From Nereocystis luetkeana (taxonomy: Eukaryota > Sar > Phaeophyceae > Laminariales > Laminariaceae): a stretch of DNA of 64,000 bases. The translations under genes were made by a program, and so were the position numbers. The notes under the pieces were generated by a model that was given only the letters and a program-made list of their open reading frames with translations, was not told where the DNA came from and did no database searches. The DNA lies in NCBI GenBank assembly GCA_031213475.1, contig JARUPZ010000024.1, positions 2,453,403 through 2,517,402 of the forward strand. The letters are read 5' to 3'. Shown piece after piece: positions 22,701 to 32,545 of this stretch (position 1 is its first letter; each line of letters starts with the position of its first letter).

Positions 22701-25700
22701 ACCGTAGGTCCTATTTAATATGGTCCCCCGCAGTAGTTTGTCCCCAGAACGGGACTACGGCAGTTTGCCTCAAAAGGGTTGATTCCAGATGTAATTCCAC
22801 CGGCGTGTTACCGTGGTAGTTGAAACACGAGGGTATTGTACATCAGGGTGATGCCGATACAGAGGTAAATTTGTTTGTTTTCTGTCTGATTTACACTGCT
22901 TTCAAACACCGAGAGGCCTCTTCCGGGAGGGCTCAAAGGAACCGACCGACCAACTGACCCGACCGACCGACCGACCGACCGACCGACCGACCAACCGACC
23001 AACCAACCGACCGACCGACCTACGCATAACCAGTTATCGACGACGATTGCAAAAATCCTGCGGGCGCGAGCTCCTGGCGACAAGCTCACCTGCGGTTTAC
23101 GGTTATTATTTTTGCGCTCGTTTTTCGACAGTCGCTTGACACAATTCCTCCCGCTTTGCTCGCGCCCTGCGGCTTGCCCCAAGGTGGACACTATATCTAC
23201 GCAATTTAGGACGTTTCCGATGGAGGTCGTGGCGGGAGAGCATAACACTGAGGTCAGAGGCCAGCCGCGCGGTGGGATGACGTGGGCGCGGGGTACGGCG
23301 GGGTGGATTCTGAGCAGAGTCGTCGATGTAAACCTGCTGGTTAGGTTGGCAGGGATACACACGCTACCTGAGTGTATAAGCTATAGCAAGTTTTTTTTTT
23401 CTTATAACGAACACAACGCCTACGTTCACTGTACGGCTTGAACCGCAAACGGCGTGCTGCACCCCACTCTGGTGCATGGAAGCAGGCCTCCCTTGACCCC
23501 CCGCCCCCCCCTTGGTGCAAGCAATGCCTGCCTGGTCGGTGAAAACCCGACGTGCTCCGTCCCGGCATTGTAGGGATGCGGGGGTGTATGGTCATATGAC
23601 TACGGCCATGGATGATAATGAGTACACCCCCCCCCTCCCATCGTCACACGCTGTGCGAAACGCCCCCAAACTCGTGATATGGTTCCAGGTGGTCGTGAGG
23701 GAGAGTGGCTGCAGCTTCCGGTTCGACTTTGCCAAGGTTTACTGGAACAGCCGCCTACAGGTAGCGACGGCCTGATGGTTTCAACAGCAGCAGACGCACG
23801 TGGTGCTGTTGTGGTGCTGTTGTAAACAGTAACAACAGTAGTGTGCTGTAAGCAGCAGCACCAGTATTACGGGGGACCATAGTTAATAGGACCAAATATT
23901 GTTAGTAGAAATGGTGAAATATATAGGTTTTATTGTATACCACAGGTCCTATTAACTATGGTCTCCCGTAATAGTATTGCTGTTGTAAACGTCAGCAACA
24001 GTAGTGTGTCGTGAACGTCAGGGGCGGTGGTGTGTTGTACGCAGCGGCACTAGTAGTAGTGCCGCTACGAACAGCGGCAACTCGTGAGTGTTGTTGTAAA
24101 CAGCAACAACTCAAGTGTTGCTGTAAACAGCAACAACTCGAGTGTTTGTTGTGAACAACAGCAACTTTAAGTGTTGTTGAAAACAACGACAACTCAAGTG
24201 TTGTTGTAAACAGCAGCAACTTTAAGTGCTGTTGTAAACAGCAGCAGCAGCAGTAGTTTTGTTGTTGTTACGCACACATTAGCTCATCGCTATAGTATAG
24301 TCCGTGGCTATAAGTAAACAAATATGGGGCGGACGAATACTGCAGGAAGAATGTAAACCCTAATATTTACACCTCGGACAAACAGCTCATGATCTATTTA
24401 TTTACAGATCATCTAGATCATCTAGTTCCTCACCTGCCTTTTTGAGAGGTTGTGCAGGACCAGCATCGTAGTACAAATCATCCAACCCAGAAAACGTGTG
24501 CTAGAGCATGCCGATTATACAAGTTCCACCCGGCAACATGAGCTATAGTGGATCACGATCTGTAGATGATCTAGATCATGAGCTGTGGGAATGATCTATA
24601 GATGATCTATCCGAGGGTGTGAAAATATTACACATACATATGGACCTGAAGCACACCGTAGACCTCAGACACAAAAACCTATATATTTCCCTATTCGTAC
24701 TAACAATGTTTAGTCCTATTTACTATCGTCCCCCGAGATAGTACATCAGCAGCAGCGCGCGAATCCACGAGGCGCACGAGACGCATCGGCGATCAGGCCT
24801 CGGGGCCTCTCATGGCTGGCGGCTCGGGGGCCTCGGAGCAAGCGGCTCGCGAATTGTGGCTCATGAATCCCTGACCCCTTTCGGTTCGCGAGACAATGGT
24901 TGACAGTGCTAGGGGTACACGACACAAAGGTCGACACCCATTTTAGTTTTTGTCGTTCACCGCGACAAAGAGTATTTATACTATAAATAACACCAACTAG
25001 TTAACATAACAACTTTTTTTTTTGTAGCTTTGCAAAGAAACCCCACCCACCTCTTCGATGGCGTCTTTTTTTTTCTTTTTTTTTTCCCTGTGACCCTTTT
25101 GATGATGCGCACCAACATTTCAACACAGCCAAGGTTCCGAGAAGTTTCCTATTACGGGGGACCATAGTAAATAGGACCACACATTTTCAGTAAAAATAGG
25201 TATATCTATAGTATTTTGTGTATACCATAGGTCCTATTTACTATGGTCCCCCGTCATATTATTACCCCTTTTAGTGCTGCAGTCCCGTTTTGGGAAAAGA
25301 CTATTCGGATTTTTGAGTGGTTCGTCCCCGAAAACGGGTCTGCAGCCTTAAAAGGGGTTATAGCCCCCCTGGGACAACCAGACAGCAACCAAAACATCGA
25401 CAACCAGTGAGTGTCCAATTTGTCTACGAGCAGCGTGCGGGGGGGCTATTTCGGGGGGGGCACAGCAAATAGGACCTACGGTGCACGCAAAAGCCTGTGT
25501 ATTTCCCAATTTTTACTATTACGGGGGGCCATAGTTAATAGGACCTATGGTGTACATAAACCTATATATGTAACCATTTTCACTAACACTATATATTTGT
25601 TCCTATTGACTATGGTCCCCCGTAATACAAGGTATTACCACCAATATTTTGTCCTATTTACTACGGTCGCCCCCGTGAAAGAGATACGGGTACGTGTCGT

Positions 25701-27020
25701 GCCCATGCTATACGAATCCTTGCGGATGGGACTCGCGCACCACGTTGTTTTATCATCGCCCCCGCGTACACACTTGCCCTTCCCTTCTGCTGGAAAAAAT
25801 CGCCACCTGTTTTATCGTCAAGCTTCCCTCTGGAGCATCACAAGGGGGTTATATATAATCGTTTTAGAACTGTAGTTCCGACTGGGGGACGATCCACTCA
25901 AGTTACAAGTGGTTTGTCCCCCAAAACGGGCCTGCGGTACTAAATAGGTTATTGTTGATAGAAGAGCTCAGGTCTCGCCAGCCCCAGAGAACCCAGGAGC
26001 ATGTTTTGCCAAATTACGGTATACCTGGTGACACCCCAAGATAGTTCACCCCCACCCATTGCTCCGTCTCGAAAGGGATGCGTGGTCAATGGTCAAATAA
26101 CTAAGGCAAGCAACAAATGAGTACGCCCCCCCCCCCCCCACCCTGGGATGAATTCCGGAGGCAATTTTCTCCCCAAAACAGGCCTTGAGGCCTTAAGGGG
26201 GGCAAGGCGCACAAAACGAAAATTGCGGATTTGGGAATATCTCTCGTCGAGGTCTGTACATCCATAGATGTGTACTAGTATGTATGTAGGCGTTTGTACC
26301 CTCCCCATTGTCGAGAAAAAGTCAGTTATAGTCTCAGTGACATTCGTTGTGGTACGGTAATATCAGCCGTCGATGCCGATTTCGGCCCTAAGATAACAAC
26401 CTAGTGTCTACCTGGTCGGTGAGAACCCGACCATGCTCCTTCCCGGCATTGTAGGGATGCGAGGGTCTATGGTCACACGACTACGGCCATGCACGATATC
26501 AAGCCCCCTCCCCTCCCACTTGCGAGCGTTGTATTTCCCTCCCCCCACCATGAGTACGCCTTTTAACCCCCTCCACCCCTCCCCCGTTCCCGTCCGCATG
26601 CCCCCCCCCCCCCCCCCCCCCACACACACACTCTCCCTCCCGTCCACCCCCATCCCCCCTCCCCTCTCCATTATCCTCTTGTTTTGCTTTTGCTCCCTTT
26701 TTTTTGTGTCGTATGCAGACCGAGCACGCGAGGTTAATCAAGGTCATCGGCGGATCGTCGGGGCCGTCGCGCGAAGCGGTCTGCGACATGATGGCCGGAG
26801 TGGGTCCGTTCGCGATACCCTTAGCGAAAGCGGGGCACCGCGTCTATGCAAACGACCTCAACCCCGACAGCTTCGCCTCGCTCATGGCGAACGGTGTCAA
26901 GAACAAGGTCGGGGGCAGGCTGACGACGAGCAATGAGTGCGGACGCGCGTTCGCCAGGCGGCTGATCGAGGAGGGGAAGGTGGGTTGATTGTTTGTTTGA
27001 TTGTTTGATTGGTTGATTGG

Positions 27021-27053
<33 letters not shown>

Positions 27054-28294
27054 AGATTGATTGACTGATCGGTTTGGTTAGCTGGTTGGTTCTTAGGTGG
27101 TTGGGTTGGTGTGGGGGGGGGGAGGGGGACGCGCTCATTTGTTGCATACCCTAAGCCGGGTGACCGTTGACCACGCATGCATCCCTTTCGAGACGCAGCA
27201 CCGTTTTCTACTCCTAATAGAGAGACCTCCAACAAATGGGCGCTCACTTCGTTTTTCCTCATATATTGGTGGGTGGGGGGGATGGGTTGATGGGTGTCTA
27301 TGATTTTGTGGCGTGCGTCTGGGAGTTTGTGTGGGTATAGGCGTGTTTTTGTCTTTTATGTGGGGCCATTAATTTGCGACGTGTGGGTATGCATACGTGT
27401 GAAGTCGTATTTACCTTTCGACTAAATGACAAATCACCACGGTACCATGGTGCTGTCCACTTTCCACCCAACCTAAAACATTCTTGAACCGGATTACTGT
27501 CTCTTGTCCCCTCCCGCTCATGCCTTCCGCTGGTAACACCCGGAAACCCTTTTTGTTTTGTCATGTTTTTTCGTTCGTCGGGCACGTTTCTTTGTTTTCC
27601 GGCGCCCAGGTCTTCGATCACGCCATCTTAAACCTCCCGGATTCCGCGCTGACATTTTTGGACGTGTTCCGAGACGTGGACTGGGGGGCTAGAGGCTTCA
27701 AGGCGCCCCCGACCGTGCACGTGTACTGCTTCAGCAGAGCCGCTGATCCTCAACAGGCGAGAAAGCGCTTAGCCTTTTCACGGCTGCATGGACAAATCCG
27801 ATACTAAATCCCAGTATTTTGTAAAAAAACGAGGTGCAGATAGATGTTTATATATAACCCCTTCGGTACCCCATGATGACAATCAATTTCACGGCCCTAG
27901 CTTCCCTCGAATATCTACAATCCCGCTCGATGTTGTGGAGCGTATATCTACTGTCTGCCTCTGACGCCTGACGCGACCGTGTCCATGCTGTCCCCCGGTT
28001 GCGGCCACGTGCTTTTTTTTCTTTTTTTTTTTGTCCTTCTTTGTTCCGTTTTGTTTTGTTTTTCGTTTCAGGATGCCCTGGACAGAGCGAACGAGGTGAT
28101 GGGCTCGCGTCTCACCGCCCGAGAGGTCAAGATCCACGTCGTGAGGGATGTTGCGCCCAACAAGCCCATGCTCTGCCTCACTTTTTCCGCCCCCGATGCT
28201 GCTGCTGCTTCTGCTGCTGCTGCGGATGCTACTGCTTCTGCGGCTCCTGCTGCTGCTGCTGCTGCTGCGGATGCTACTGCTGCTGCTGCAGATG

Positions 28295-28329
<35 letters not shown>

Positions 28330-28426
28330 ACTGCTGCGGATACTACTGCTGCTGCGGCTTCTGCTGCTGTTGCGGCTCCTGCTGCTGTTGCGGCTCCTGC
28401 TGCTGTTGCGACTCCTGCTGCTGATG

Positions 28427-28460
<34 letters not shown>

Positions 28461-28644
28461 GGGTGGCGAAATAAGTGGCGGCGCAACTAGTGGCGGTCCA
28501 ATTATTGGTGGCGTAGAAGAGCGGGGACTATCGAGCACCAATGATGTGCCCGTGACTGGTAGAGAAGTTAGCGGTAGTGAGGAGAGAGGGGCTAGTGGTG
28601 ATATCAAAAGACAGCGAACGGAGGGCGACGGCGGGTGCTTGTAG
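13593..28644 (+). CDS. TRM5: tRNA (guanine(37)-N1)-methyltransferase Trm5, ten exons
   Basis: Transfers methyl from SAM to N1 of G37, next to the anticodon, preventing +1 frameshifting. Exons: 13593-14209, 18742 to about 18930 (donor unresolved), 19827-19920, 20926-21054, 21605-21649, 23184-23252, 23689-23760, 26719-26979, 27610-27756, 28072-28644. Exons 3-10 join in phase. Family landmarks in order: KVPAKRTR (exon 1), SFEVAGHLAHLNL (4), IIDKNPRITTVVNK (5), FRFDFAKVYWNSRL (7), the SAM site DMMAGVGPFAIP with YANDLNPDS (8), and VRDVAPNKPMLCL (10). The first ATG gives an Arg/Ser-rich, acid-free leader that looks mitochondrial. An in-frame ATG at 14064 would give a leaderless form; dual location is known for eukaryotic Trm5. 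The leader has poly-Gln, and a (GCT)n run (about 28,195-28,460) adds roughly 85 mostly Ala residues at the C-terminus. Two introns start with GC (after 21054 and 27756). Confidence 0.93.
13698..13735. repeat. CAG run encoding poly-Gln in the TRM5 leader
   Basis: About ten CAG codons are followed by CAT codons in exon 1 of TRM5. A second shorter CAG/CAA run is at about 13,930-13,960. Confidence 0.85.
14225..14690. repeat. (GTTAGC)n hexamer satellite in TRM5 intron 1
   Basis: About 460 bp of GTTAGC units, with variants such as GTTGGC and GTCAGC, start just after the exon 1 donor at 14,210. It is read through in all frames as Ala/Leu/Val or Ser/Val repeats, which are not genes. Confidence 0.9.
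15100..18060. other. TRM5 intron 1 filler
   Basis: No exon was recognised. It holds two overlapping TACCTGGTA words (15,211 and 15,218), GATC-rich repeat sequence at 15,415-15,600, a TTAA-type MITE end at about 15,943-15,990 and short CAG/CTG-rich direct repeats at about 16,630-16,960. The long open frame at 16,586-17,101 looks compositional. Confidence 0.45.
18070..18265. repeat. G-rich telomere-like minisatellite
   Basis: About ten units of GGTTAGGGTTGGGGCTTGGG type lie in TRM5 intron 1. It contains TTAGGG words but is not a pure telomere array. The G-rich strand could form quadruplexes. Confidence 0.85.
18526..18691 (+). pseudogene. Decayed tandem copy of TRM5 exon 2 with its acceptor
   Basis: A 166-bp unit, with a polypyrimidine tract, an AG at 18,579-18,580 and exon-like sequence, is repeated at once by the real intron end and exon 2 (unit start 18,692). 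In the phase required by exon 1, the copy meets a TAG after three codons, so it cannot be an ordinary alternative exon. The real exon aligns with the family and this copy does not. Confidence 0.75.
19110..19400 (+). pseudogene. Two decayed echoes of TRM5 exon 3
   Basis: Sequences at about 19,115-19,155 and 19,350-19,400 resemble the start of exon 3 (real copy at 19,827), including a GCGGCGGC core behind a CAG. Each is preceded by a similar GTGTGTATG-rich intron tail. Similarity is moderate and the copies are degenerate. Confidence 0.45.
19437..19700 (+). repeat. R1 repeat, 5'-truncated, C-rich end
   Basis: It runs from GACGCTATCATCAGTG through GGTCGGTGAAAGCCCCGAC to the C-rich end. It lies in TRM5 intron 2, between the exon 3 echoes and exon 3. 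Confidence 0.85.
19980..20450 (-). repeat. R1 repeats (two, minus orientation) behind TRM5 exon 3
   Basis: The R1 terminal piece at about 19,985-20,040 is followed by a longer R1 copy at about 20,085-20,450. Both are read as the reverse complement, so their C-tracts appear as G-tracts on the left. A GTCTTGTGTG sequence duplicated at about 19,940 and 20,033 separates them. Confidence 0.85.
21195..21375. repeat. (GTTGGTGGT)n-like microsatellite in TRM5 intron 4
   Basis: GGTGTTGGTGGT and GTTGTTGCT triplets fill most of this stretch. Its distance from the GC donor at 21,055 is about 140 bp. Confidence 0.7.
21705..21905. repeat. Tandem repeat with ACCCGACCC and GTGATATTTTGAAAAG units
   Basis: Three direct units of about 36 bp (GTGATATTTTGAAAAG then TTCCTGACCCGACC) are preceded by an inverted unit. 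The whole can fold back. It lies in TRM5 intron 5. Confidence 0.7.
22060..22240. repeat. ~30-bp tandem repeat (GTGATAAGGTAACACAC units)
   Basis: Five to six units alternate GTGATAAGGTAACACAC with CGGAAACACAC or CGTATCACA. A stray unit sits at about 22,420 and another at about 43,930. Confidence 0.75.
22577..22785. mobile_element. TTAA-type MITE split by an M1 MITE
   Basis: The left half (about 22,577-22,631, GCGGTCCCGTTTTGGG) and the right half (about 22,734-22,782, CCCCAGAACGGGACTACGG) belong to the element seen whole at 25,262. Between them lies an M1 copy at 22,632-22,733 with TA on both sides. This dates the TTAA-type element before the M1 insertion. Confidence 0.7.
22630..22735. mobile_element. 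M1 MITE nested in a TTAA-type MITE
   Basis: The ends read TCACGGGGGACCATAGTAAA and its complement with a few substitutions. TA flanks are present. Confidence 0.85.
22935..23020. repeat. (CCGA)n / (CCAA)n microsatellite
   Basis: A tetranucleotide run of about 80 bp lies in TRM5 intron 5, before exon 6. Confidence 0.85.
23505..23640 (+). repeat. R1 repeat with C-tract in TRM5 intron 6
   Basis: Only the last ~125 bases of R1 are present. The end GAGTA plus C-tract lies about 50 bp before exon 7. Confidence 0.85.
23790..24260. repeat. Palindromic minisatellite interrupted by an M1 MITE
   Basis: Units contain GTTGTTGTAAACAGCAACAAC variants, each nearly self-complementary, so single strands could form serial hairpins. 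The M1 copy at 23,867-23,971 splits the array. Confidence 0.8.
23867..23971. mobile_element. M1 MITE, full length
   Basis: This 105-bp copy is flanked by TA on both sides. It lies inside the palindromic minisatellite of TRM5 intron 7. Confidence 0.9.
24380..24740. repeat. GATC-rich repeat and a degraded M1 MITE
   Basis: 24,380-24,560 matches 15,415-15,600 (AGATCATCTAG, GTTCCTCACCTGCC, CATGAGCT). A decayed M1 with one good end (CTATCGTCCCCCGAGATAG) follows at about 24,645-24,735. Confidence 0.65.
25152..25256. mobile_element. M1 MITE, full length
   Basis: Both inverted ends are intact apart from one C near the right terminus. It directly abuts the TTAA-type MITE at 25,262. Confidence 0.88.
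25260..25365. mobile_element. TTAA-type MITE, full length
   Basis: The inverted ends are ACCCCTTTTAGTGCTGCAG with CCCGTTTTGGG, and CCCGAAAACGGGTCTGCAG with AAAAGGGGTTA. The flanks are close to TTAA but read ATTA and TTAT here. A second copy lies at about 25,850-25,955. Confidence 0.65.
25450..25676. mobile_element. M1 MITE split by another M1 MITE
   Basis: The outer copy has its left half at about 25,450-25,518 and its right half at 25,626-25,676. A complete copy at 25,519-25,625 sits in it, flanked by TA on both sides. The outer copy is more diverged, as expected of the older one. Confidence 0.85.
25519..25625. mobile_element. M1 MITE nested in an M1 MITE
   Basis: This is a whole copy with matching ends TTACGGGGGGCCATAGTT and its complement. 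It lies in TRM5 intron 7. Confidence 0.88.
26028..26140 (+). repeat. R2 repeat with C-tract
   Basis: It contains TCTCGAAAGGGATGCGTGG, GGTCAAATAACTAAGGCAAG and the end ATGAGTACG plus a C-tract. R2 differs from R1 in its body but ends alike. Confidence 0.8.
26403..26515 (+). repeat. R1 repeat before TRM5 exon 8
   Basis: This is the terminal piece of R1 only, with an interrupted C-tract. Further C-runs fill the gap to exon 8 (26,719). Confidence 0.85.
26980..27075. repeat. (TTGA)n microsatellite at the TRM5 exon 8 donor
   Basis: The GATT/TTGA tetranucleotide run starts within ten bases of the donor at 26,980. Confidence 0.85.
27105..27245 (-). repeat. R2 repeat, minus orientation, in TRM5 intron 8
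   Basis: A G-tract is followed by the complement of the R2 body (GACCACGCATGCATCCCTTT, CCTCCAACAAATGGGCGC). Confidence 0.75.
28195..28462 (+). repeat. (GCT)n expansion encoding poly-Ala at the Trm5 C-terminus
   Basis: GCT and GCG/ACT codons give a long Ala-rich tail interrupted by Asp, Thr, Ser and Pro, just after the conserved end of the methyltransferase fold. The reading frame stays open for a further 60 codons of Gly/Ser-rich sequence. Confidence 0.9.
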
Positions 28645-28924
28645 AGGCAGGGGGGTGGCGTTTCGCCCGCGGAAGATAATAAATAAGGTCGCTTTGCTGC
28701 ACTCATCGAGAGCGTAGACCAGTAGGCAGCGGGGGGAGGAGGGGGGGGGGGGGGGTGCGGCGAGGGCCGCGGCGTGGTCCTGCCCGCGGAGCGTACGGTT
28801 AGTGACTGTCGAGATACGTTTTCTTGTGTGTGTTTTTTACTTTTAATGAAACTCAGCCGTGAGCTCGACAAACAGACTCGTTCTGATACTCAAGTTTGAA
28901 GGCTGCGTGATACGTCGGCTGCGC

Positions 28925-31900
28925 GTGATGTGTGTGTGTGTTCTTCACATTAAACCGTTCTTTCTACCCGTCGACATCCAGCACAACCAGTGTCCGTGTC
29001 GATTCTTCAATCCTAGAAGAGATACTAGTTATGTGGTCACAAAGCTACGCCACAGAGATACTACGTTGCCACGTATGCAGTGAGCACAACAGTGGGCAAT
29101 GAAATGCCATGCCATCATACTAGATACGACAGGCACGGCATACACATTCTATGAAATAGAGAAACGAAAGGAAACAATCGGAGAGGAAACAAAAACAAAG
29201 AAGACAAATCGAAAGAGAAAAAAAAACAAAAAGAAAAGAAAAAATAGAAGAAACAACCTGTCGTCCCCCCCCCCCCCCGCAGGCGAGGTAGCAGACACTT
29301 GAAAAAGAACGAGCTGGGAAAAAAGAACAAAAGAACAAAAACACCACTACTTGTAAACAGAGTAAGACGAAGAAACAGGGGAAAAATGACTACGGAAAAT
29401 AACAGGCAGACCAAAGCCCGAAGCACCCTTCAGGTAGCGGCAGCAGTTTGTGGTACGAGTAGTATAGCCAGGTTCTCCCCGCTAATCCGCCTGGTACCTT
29501 GCTACCAAGACTGCCGTCTCCGCCCTGCGTTCGTCAACTATATGGCCAGCCCCTTGGCGTCAGACGATACGAAACGACCAGAGCAGGTTCGTCATCAACC
29601 CACGCCACACGACTCCTTCCATACGGCTTATCAACCGAAAAAAAGGAAGAGAAAGAAATAAAATGAAAATCACGGAGAATCAGCGTAAGAAGGAAAAGAC
29701 AAAACGGAAAGAGAAGACAAGGGAAGACCGCGTTCGAAACAGCTGCACCAGTTGGTGGCACTATTAGTATAGTCATGTTCTACTCCCTAGTCGGCCTGGT
29801 GCCTTGCTACCCTGTGTGCCATCTCCTTCCTACTTTCGTCCACCGCAGTTTCCCTTCTACTCCTCCTCCCCCCCCCCCTCTCCGCATTCCCTTGGTCGGG
29901 TTTTCTGACACTTCTCCTGTTGCCCCCCCCCCCTCATTCCCTTGAACACCATCCACGGCGGATGCGCGGCGCTGCCTGCTCAACTTTGAATCAGCCTCGT
30001 GCCACCTCACTATGAACCGTTCGGCTGCTTCAAGGATCCCCCGGTACCACTTCCCCGCCTTTTGGGCTGCAGTGGGCCGCAACGCGGTCTCAACTCCAAA
30101 CACCTAAGGGGCAACTTACGTTGACCCTTCGGTGGCTCGGAACTCTCTAAGGTCTTCGACTATGCATCTATGCCAAGTCTCAAACTGTCCGCCTGGTCTC
30201 GGGCTCTCCCCACCAGCTATTTTCCCGAATATTACCCGACTGAGTAATCGCTCCTTGCTTTGCCGTGCCACGCCCCCCGCAAAGAAGAGCCGCCGTTTAC
30301 GAATGGTCGTTTCGATGCTCTCGCAACGTGTCATCTTGAGGGCCTTCGCGTACGACGGGGTGGCATGGTCAGTACGAAGTCGGCGCTGGAAGCCAATGAC
30401 TCGCAACAGGACTTGGTGGTGGGCCGTTCGAAGCTTGGCGAAGTGTTCCGCTCTGAGGGTCCACGTCACACACCCGTACAGCAGGGTCTCAATCACCTCG
30501 GCCTTCAGCCTTCGGACTTTAAGGCTAAGGGGGGCGGTCGTCCTATCATACAACTCCGGGCCGAGCCGTTTGAGGCATGCTCGCATGAGACGGATCCGTC
30601 GGTCGATTTCGAGCGAGAGGTCAGCGTTTTCGTGGATAATGCCGCCTAGGTATACGAACTGGGTCGTCTGCTTTTACCTCTGGCCTGCTGCCTCGATGAC
30701 GAGCGGTGGTGCGAGGGTTGTCTGGTCTGGTGTTATTAGGAGCATTGCCTCTATTTTCTTTTCCGACACCGTGAGGCCTACTGCTTCGAAGACAGTCACG
30801 ATGACTGTCATCATTTTCGCGAGCCCTTCAGCCGACTCCGAGACAATTCCTGCGTCGTCGGCGTACAACCTGCCCCATACAGCCCTTCGCACGCACGCCA
30901 ACGGCTCCTGCTTCTCTGTTCGAATTACTCCAGCATCACTGAGTTGGACCAAATCCCTTACGATGGCTTCGTTTTGGCTGTAGCGTACTATTTAATAGTA
31001 CGACGTGTAACGCAGCAGCGAAGAATACGTTGAACTGTAACGGTTATAGTACACAGCCTTGACGCAGCCCCTGCGTGACATCAAACCATTCCGAGTGCTC
31101 GCCGTCATCAGTACGCACGCGAGCCCGCATGCCATCGTGGAAGTTACGGATAATTCTCGGCATCTTAGTTGGTACGCCAAAGCGTGTGAGTACCTCCCAT
31201 AACAGCTCTCGGTCGACAGAGTCGTACGCTTTCTACAGACCGATAAAGCACACGTACAGGGGGAAATTCCTCTGTCGTCCGAGCTCTTGCAACTGGCGCA
31301 CGACGAACAACATATCAATCGTTGATCGTGCGGGGCGGAAGCCGCATTGTTCCTCAGGAAGTAATCCCTCGGTCTCGTAATAGTTGCTGAGGCGGGACGC
31401 GACGATTTTCAACAAAACTTTGCCTGCGTGGGCACCAAGCGAAATCCCTCCGTAGTTGTTGCAGTCAGTTCTGTCCTTTTTGTGAATGACCTTGATGATC
31501 GCATCTTTCCATTGTTGGGGGACTTTTCTTGCTACCCAAACATTTTGACAAGGATGTTGCGAAAGCACTGCGCGAATGCCGTGTGTGGTCGATTTTCAGG
31601 AGTTCGTCCGGGAGACCATCTGGCCCGACAGCTTTCCAATTTGACATCCCCTTAAGTGCTTCCGTCATCTCGTCCATGGCTGGTTCATCTTCAAGCGACA
31701 GTTTAAGCGGTCGCGGTGGCAAGGTGGTCGTGCAACAACCTCGAGAGGGATGCAGGACGGCGACATTCTGGGTGATGCGAGGGCCACCAGGGAGCTTCTA
31801 TTCACACATTTTCGGTCCATGTAGTTCTGCTGACGGATACGATGTAACCTGCGTTTGAGCCATCCGTTCATTTTTTTTTTTCAACGATCGCAGAAAGAGA

Positions 31901-31960
31901 GAGCTCAACGTGTCGGCTCTCAAATTTCGGCAGCGCTGTTTTGGCGAGAACCATGCATGA
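28925..31960 (-). mobile_element. LINE (non-LTR retrotransposon), 5'-truncated and decayed
   Basis: Minus-strand reverse transcriptase motifs appear in order: [12 protein letters not shown] (about 31,590), NNYGGISL and [16 protein letters not shown] (about 31,300-31,450), [10 protein letters not shown] (about 31,200), YADD (about 30,860), then a C-terminal domain with KAEVIETLLYGCVTWTL (about 30,460). The frame is broken by stops, for example a TAG just before KAYDS, and by frame changes. No endonuclease domain was found upstream, so the copy is 5'-truncated. The 3' region (28,925-29,900) is T-rich on the coding strand, and a ~90-bp piece is duplicated (29,440-29,520 and 29,755-29,840). I did not assign a clade. 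Confidence 0.85.
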
Positions 31961-31964
31961 GGCG

Positions 31965-32090
31965 TGTGTGTGTTGTCCTCGCTTGAACCGTTCTTTCTTT
32001 CGTAGGGACAGCACACCCCAGTGTCCGTGCTGCTACTTCACCCTAGGGAGATACAGGATATTTATGTGACCACAGACAGCGAGGCAAAGG
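31965..32090. repeat. LINE 3'-end-like repeat beyond the LINE 5' side
   Basis: This segment (GTGTCCGTG, then ATTTATGTGACCACAGAC) matches 28,925-29,045 and 51,620-51,735. At the two other places it lies at the 3' side of LINE sequence. Here it is likely the tail of a second copy lying head to tail. Confidence 0.6.
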
Positions 32091-32289
32091 GAAACCAAAC
32101 CACACCGCGGGCGGATCGAGGGAAGCGACATAAAAATGTCAACTCAACCCAGGACACAACAAAAACAGATCGACCGAGAAAATATAAACCAAAATCGGAA
32201 CTGCCGTGGCCGGGGCACCCGCACGTGGAAGCGGGCGCATTGTTTCTGAAAAAATTGTCCCCCCCGCCGAAAGCAACGCGCCAAGTCGT

Positions 32290-32545
32290 CGTGACGTACC
32301 CCATTGACGCATTGAAGCCGTCATCCATACGCAGATCCGCCTCACAAGTTCATAGCAGGAAGCAGCTCGCCCTTCATGCGACTCGCCGAACACATTTCCT
32401 TTCGCTTCGCGCTTGGCGCAAGCAATCAATGCCTGCCTGGTCGGTGAAAACCCGCCCCGTGGTCCGTTCCGGCATTGCAGGTGTGCGAGGGTCTTATGAT
32501 GATGCGACTACGGCCATGCATGACAGCGGGTACACCCCCCCCCTA
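32290..32545 (+). repeat. R1 repeat, long copy with C-tract
   Basis: It starts near CATTGACGCATTGAAGCCGT and keeps the central CCTTCATGCGACTCGCC part, ending TACA plus C-tract. It lies between the LINE and the 3' end of the JmjC gene. Confidence 0.85.
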
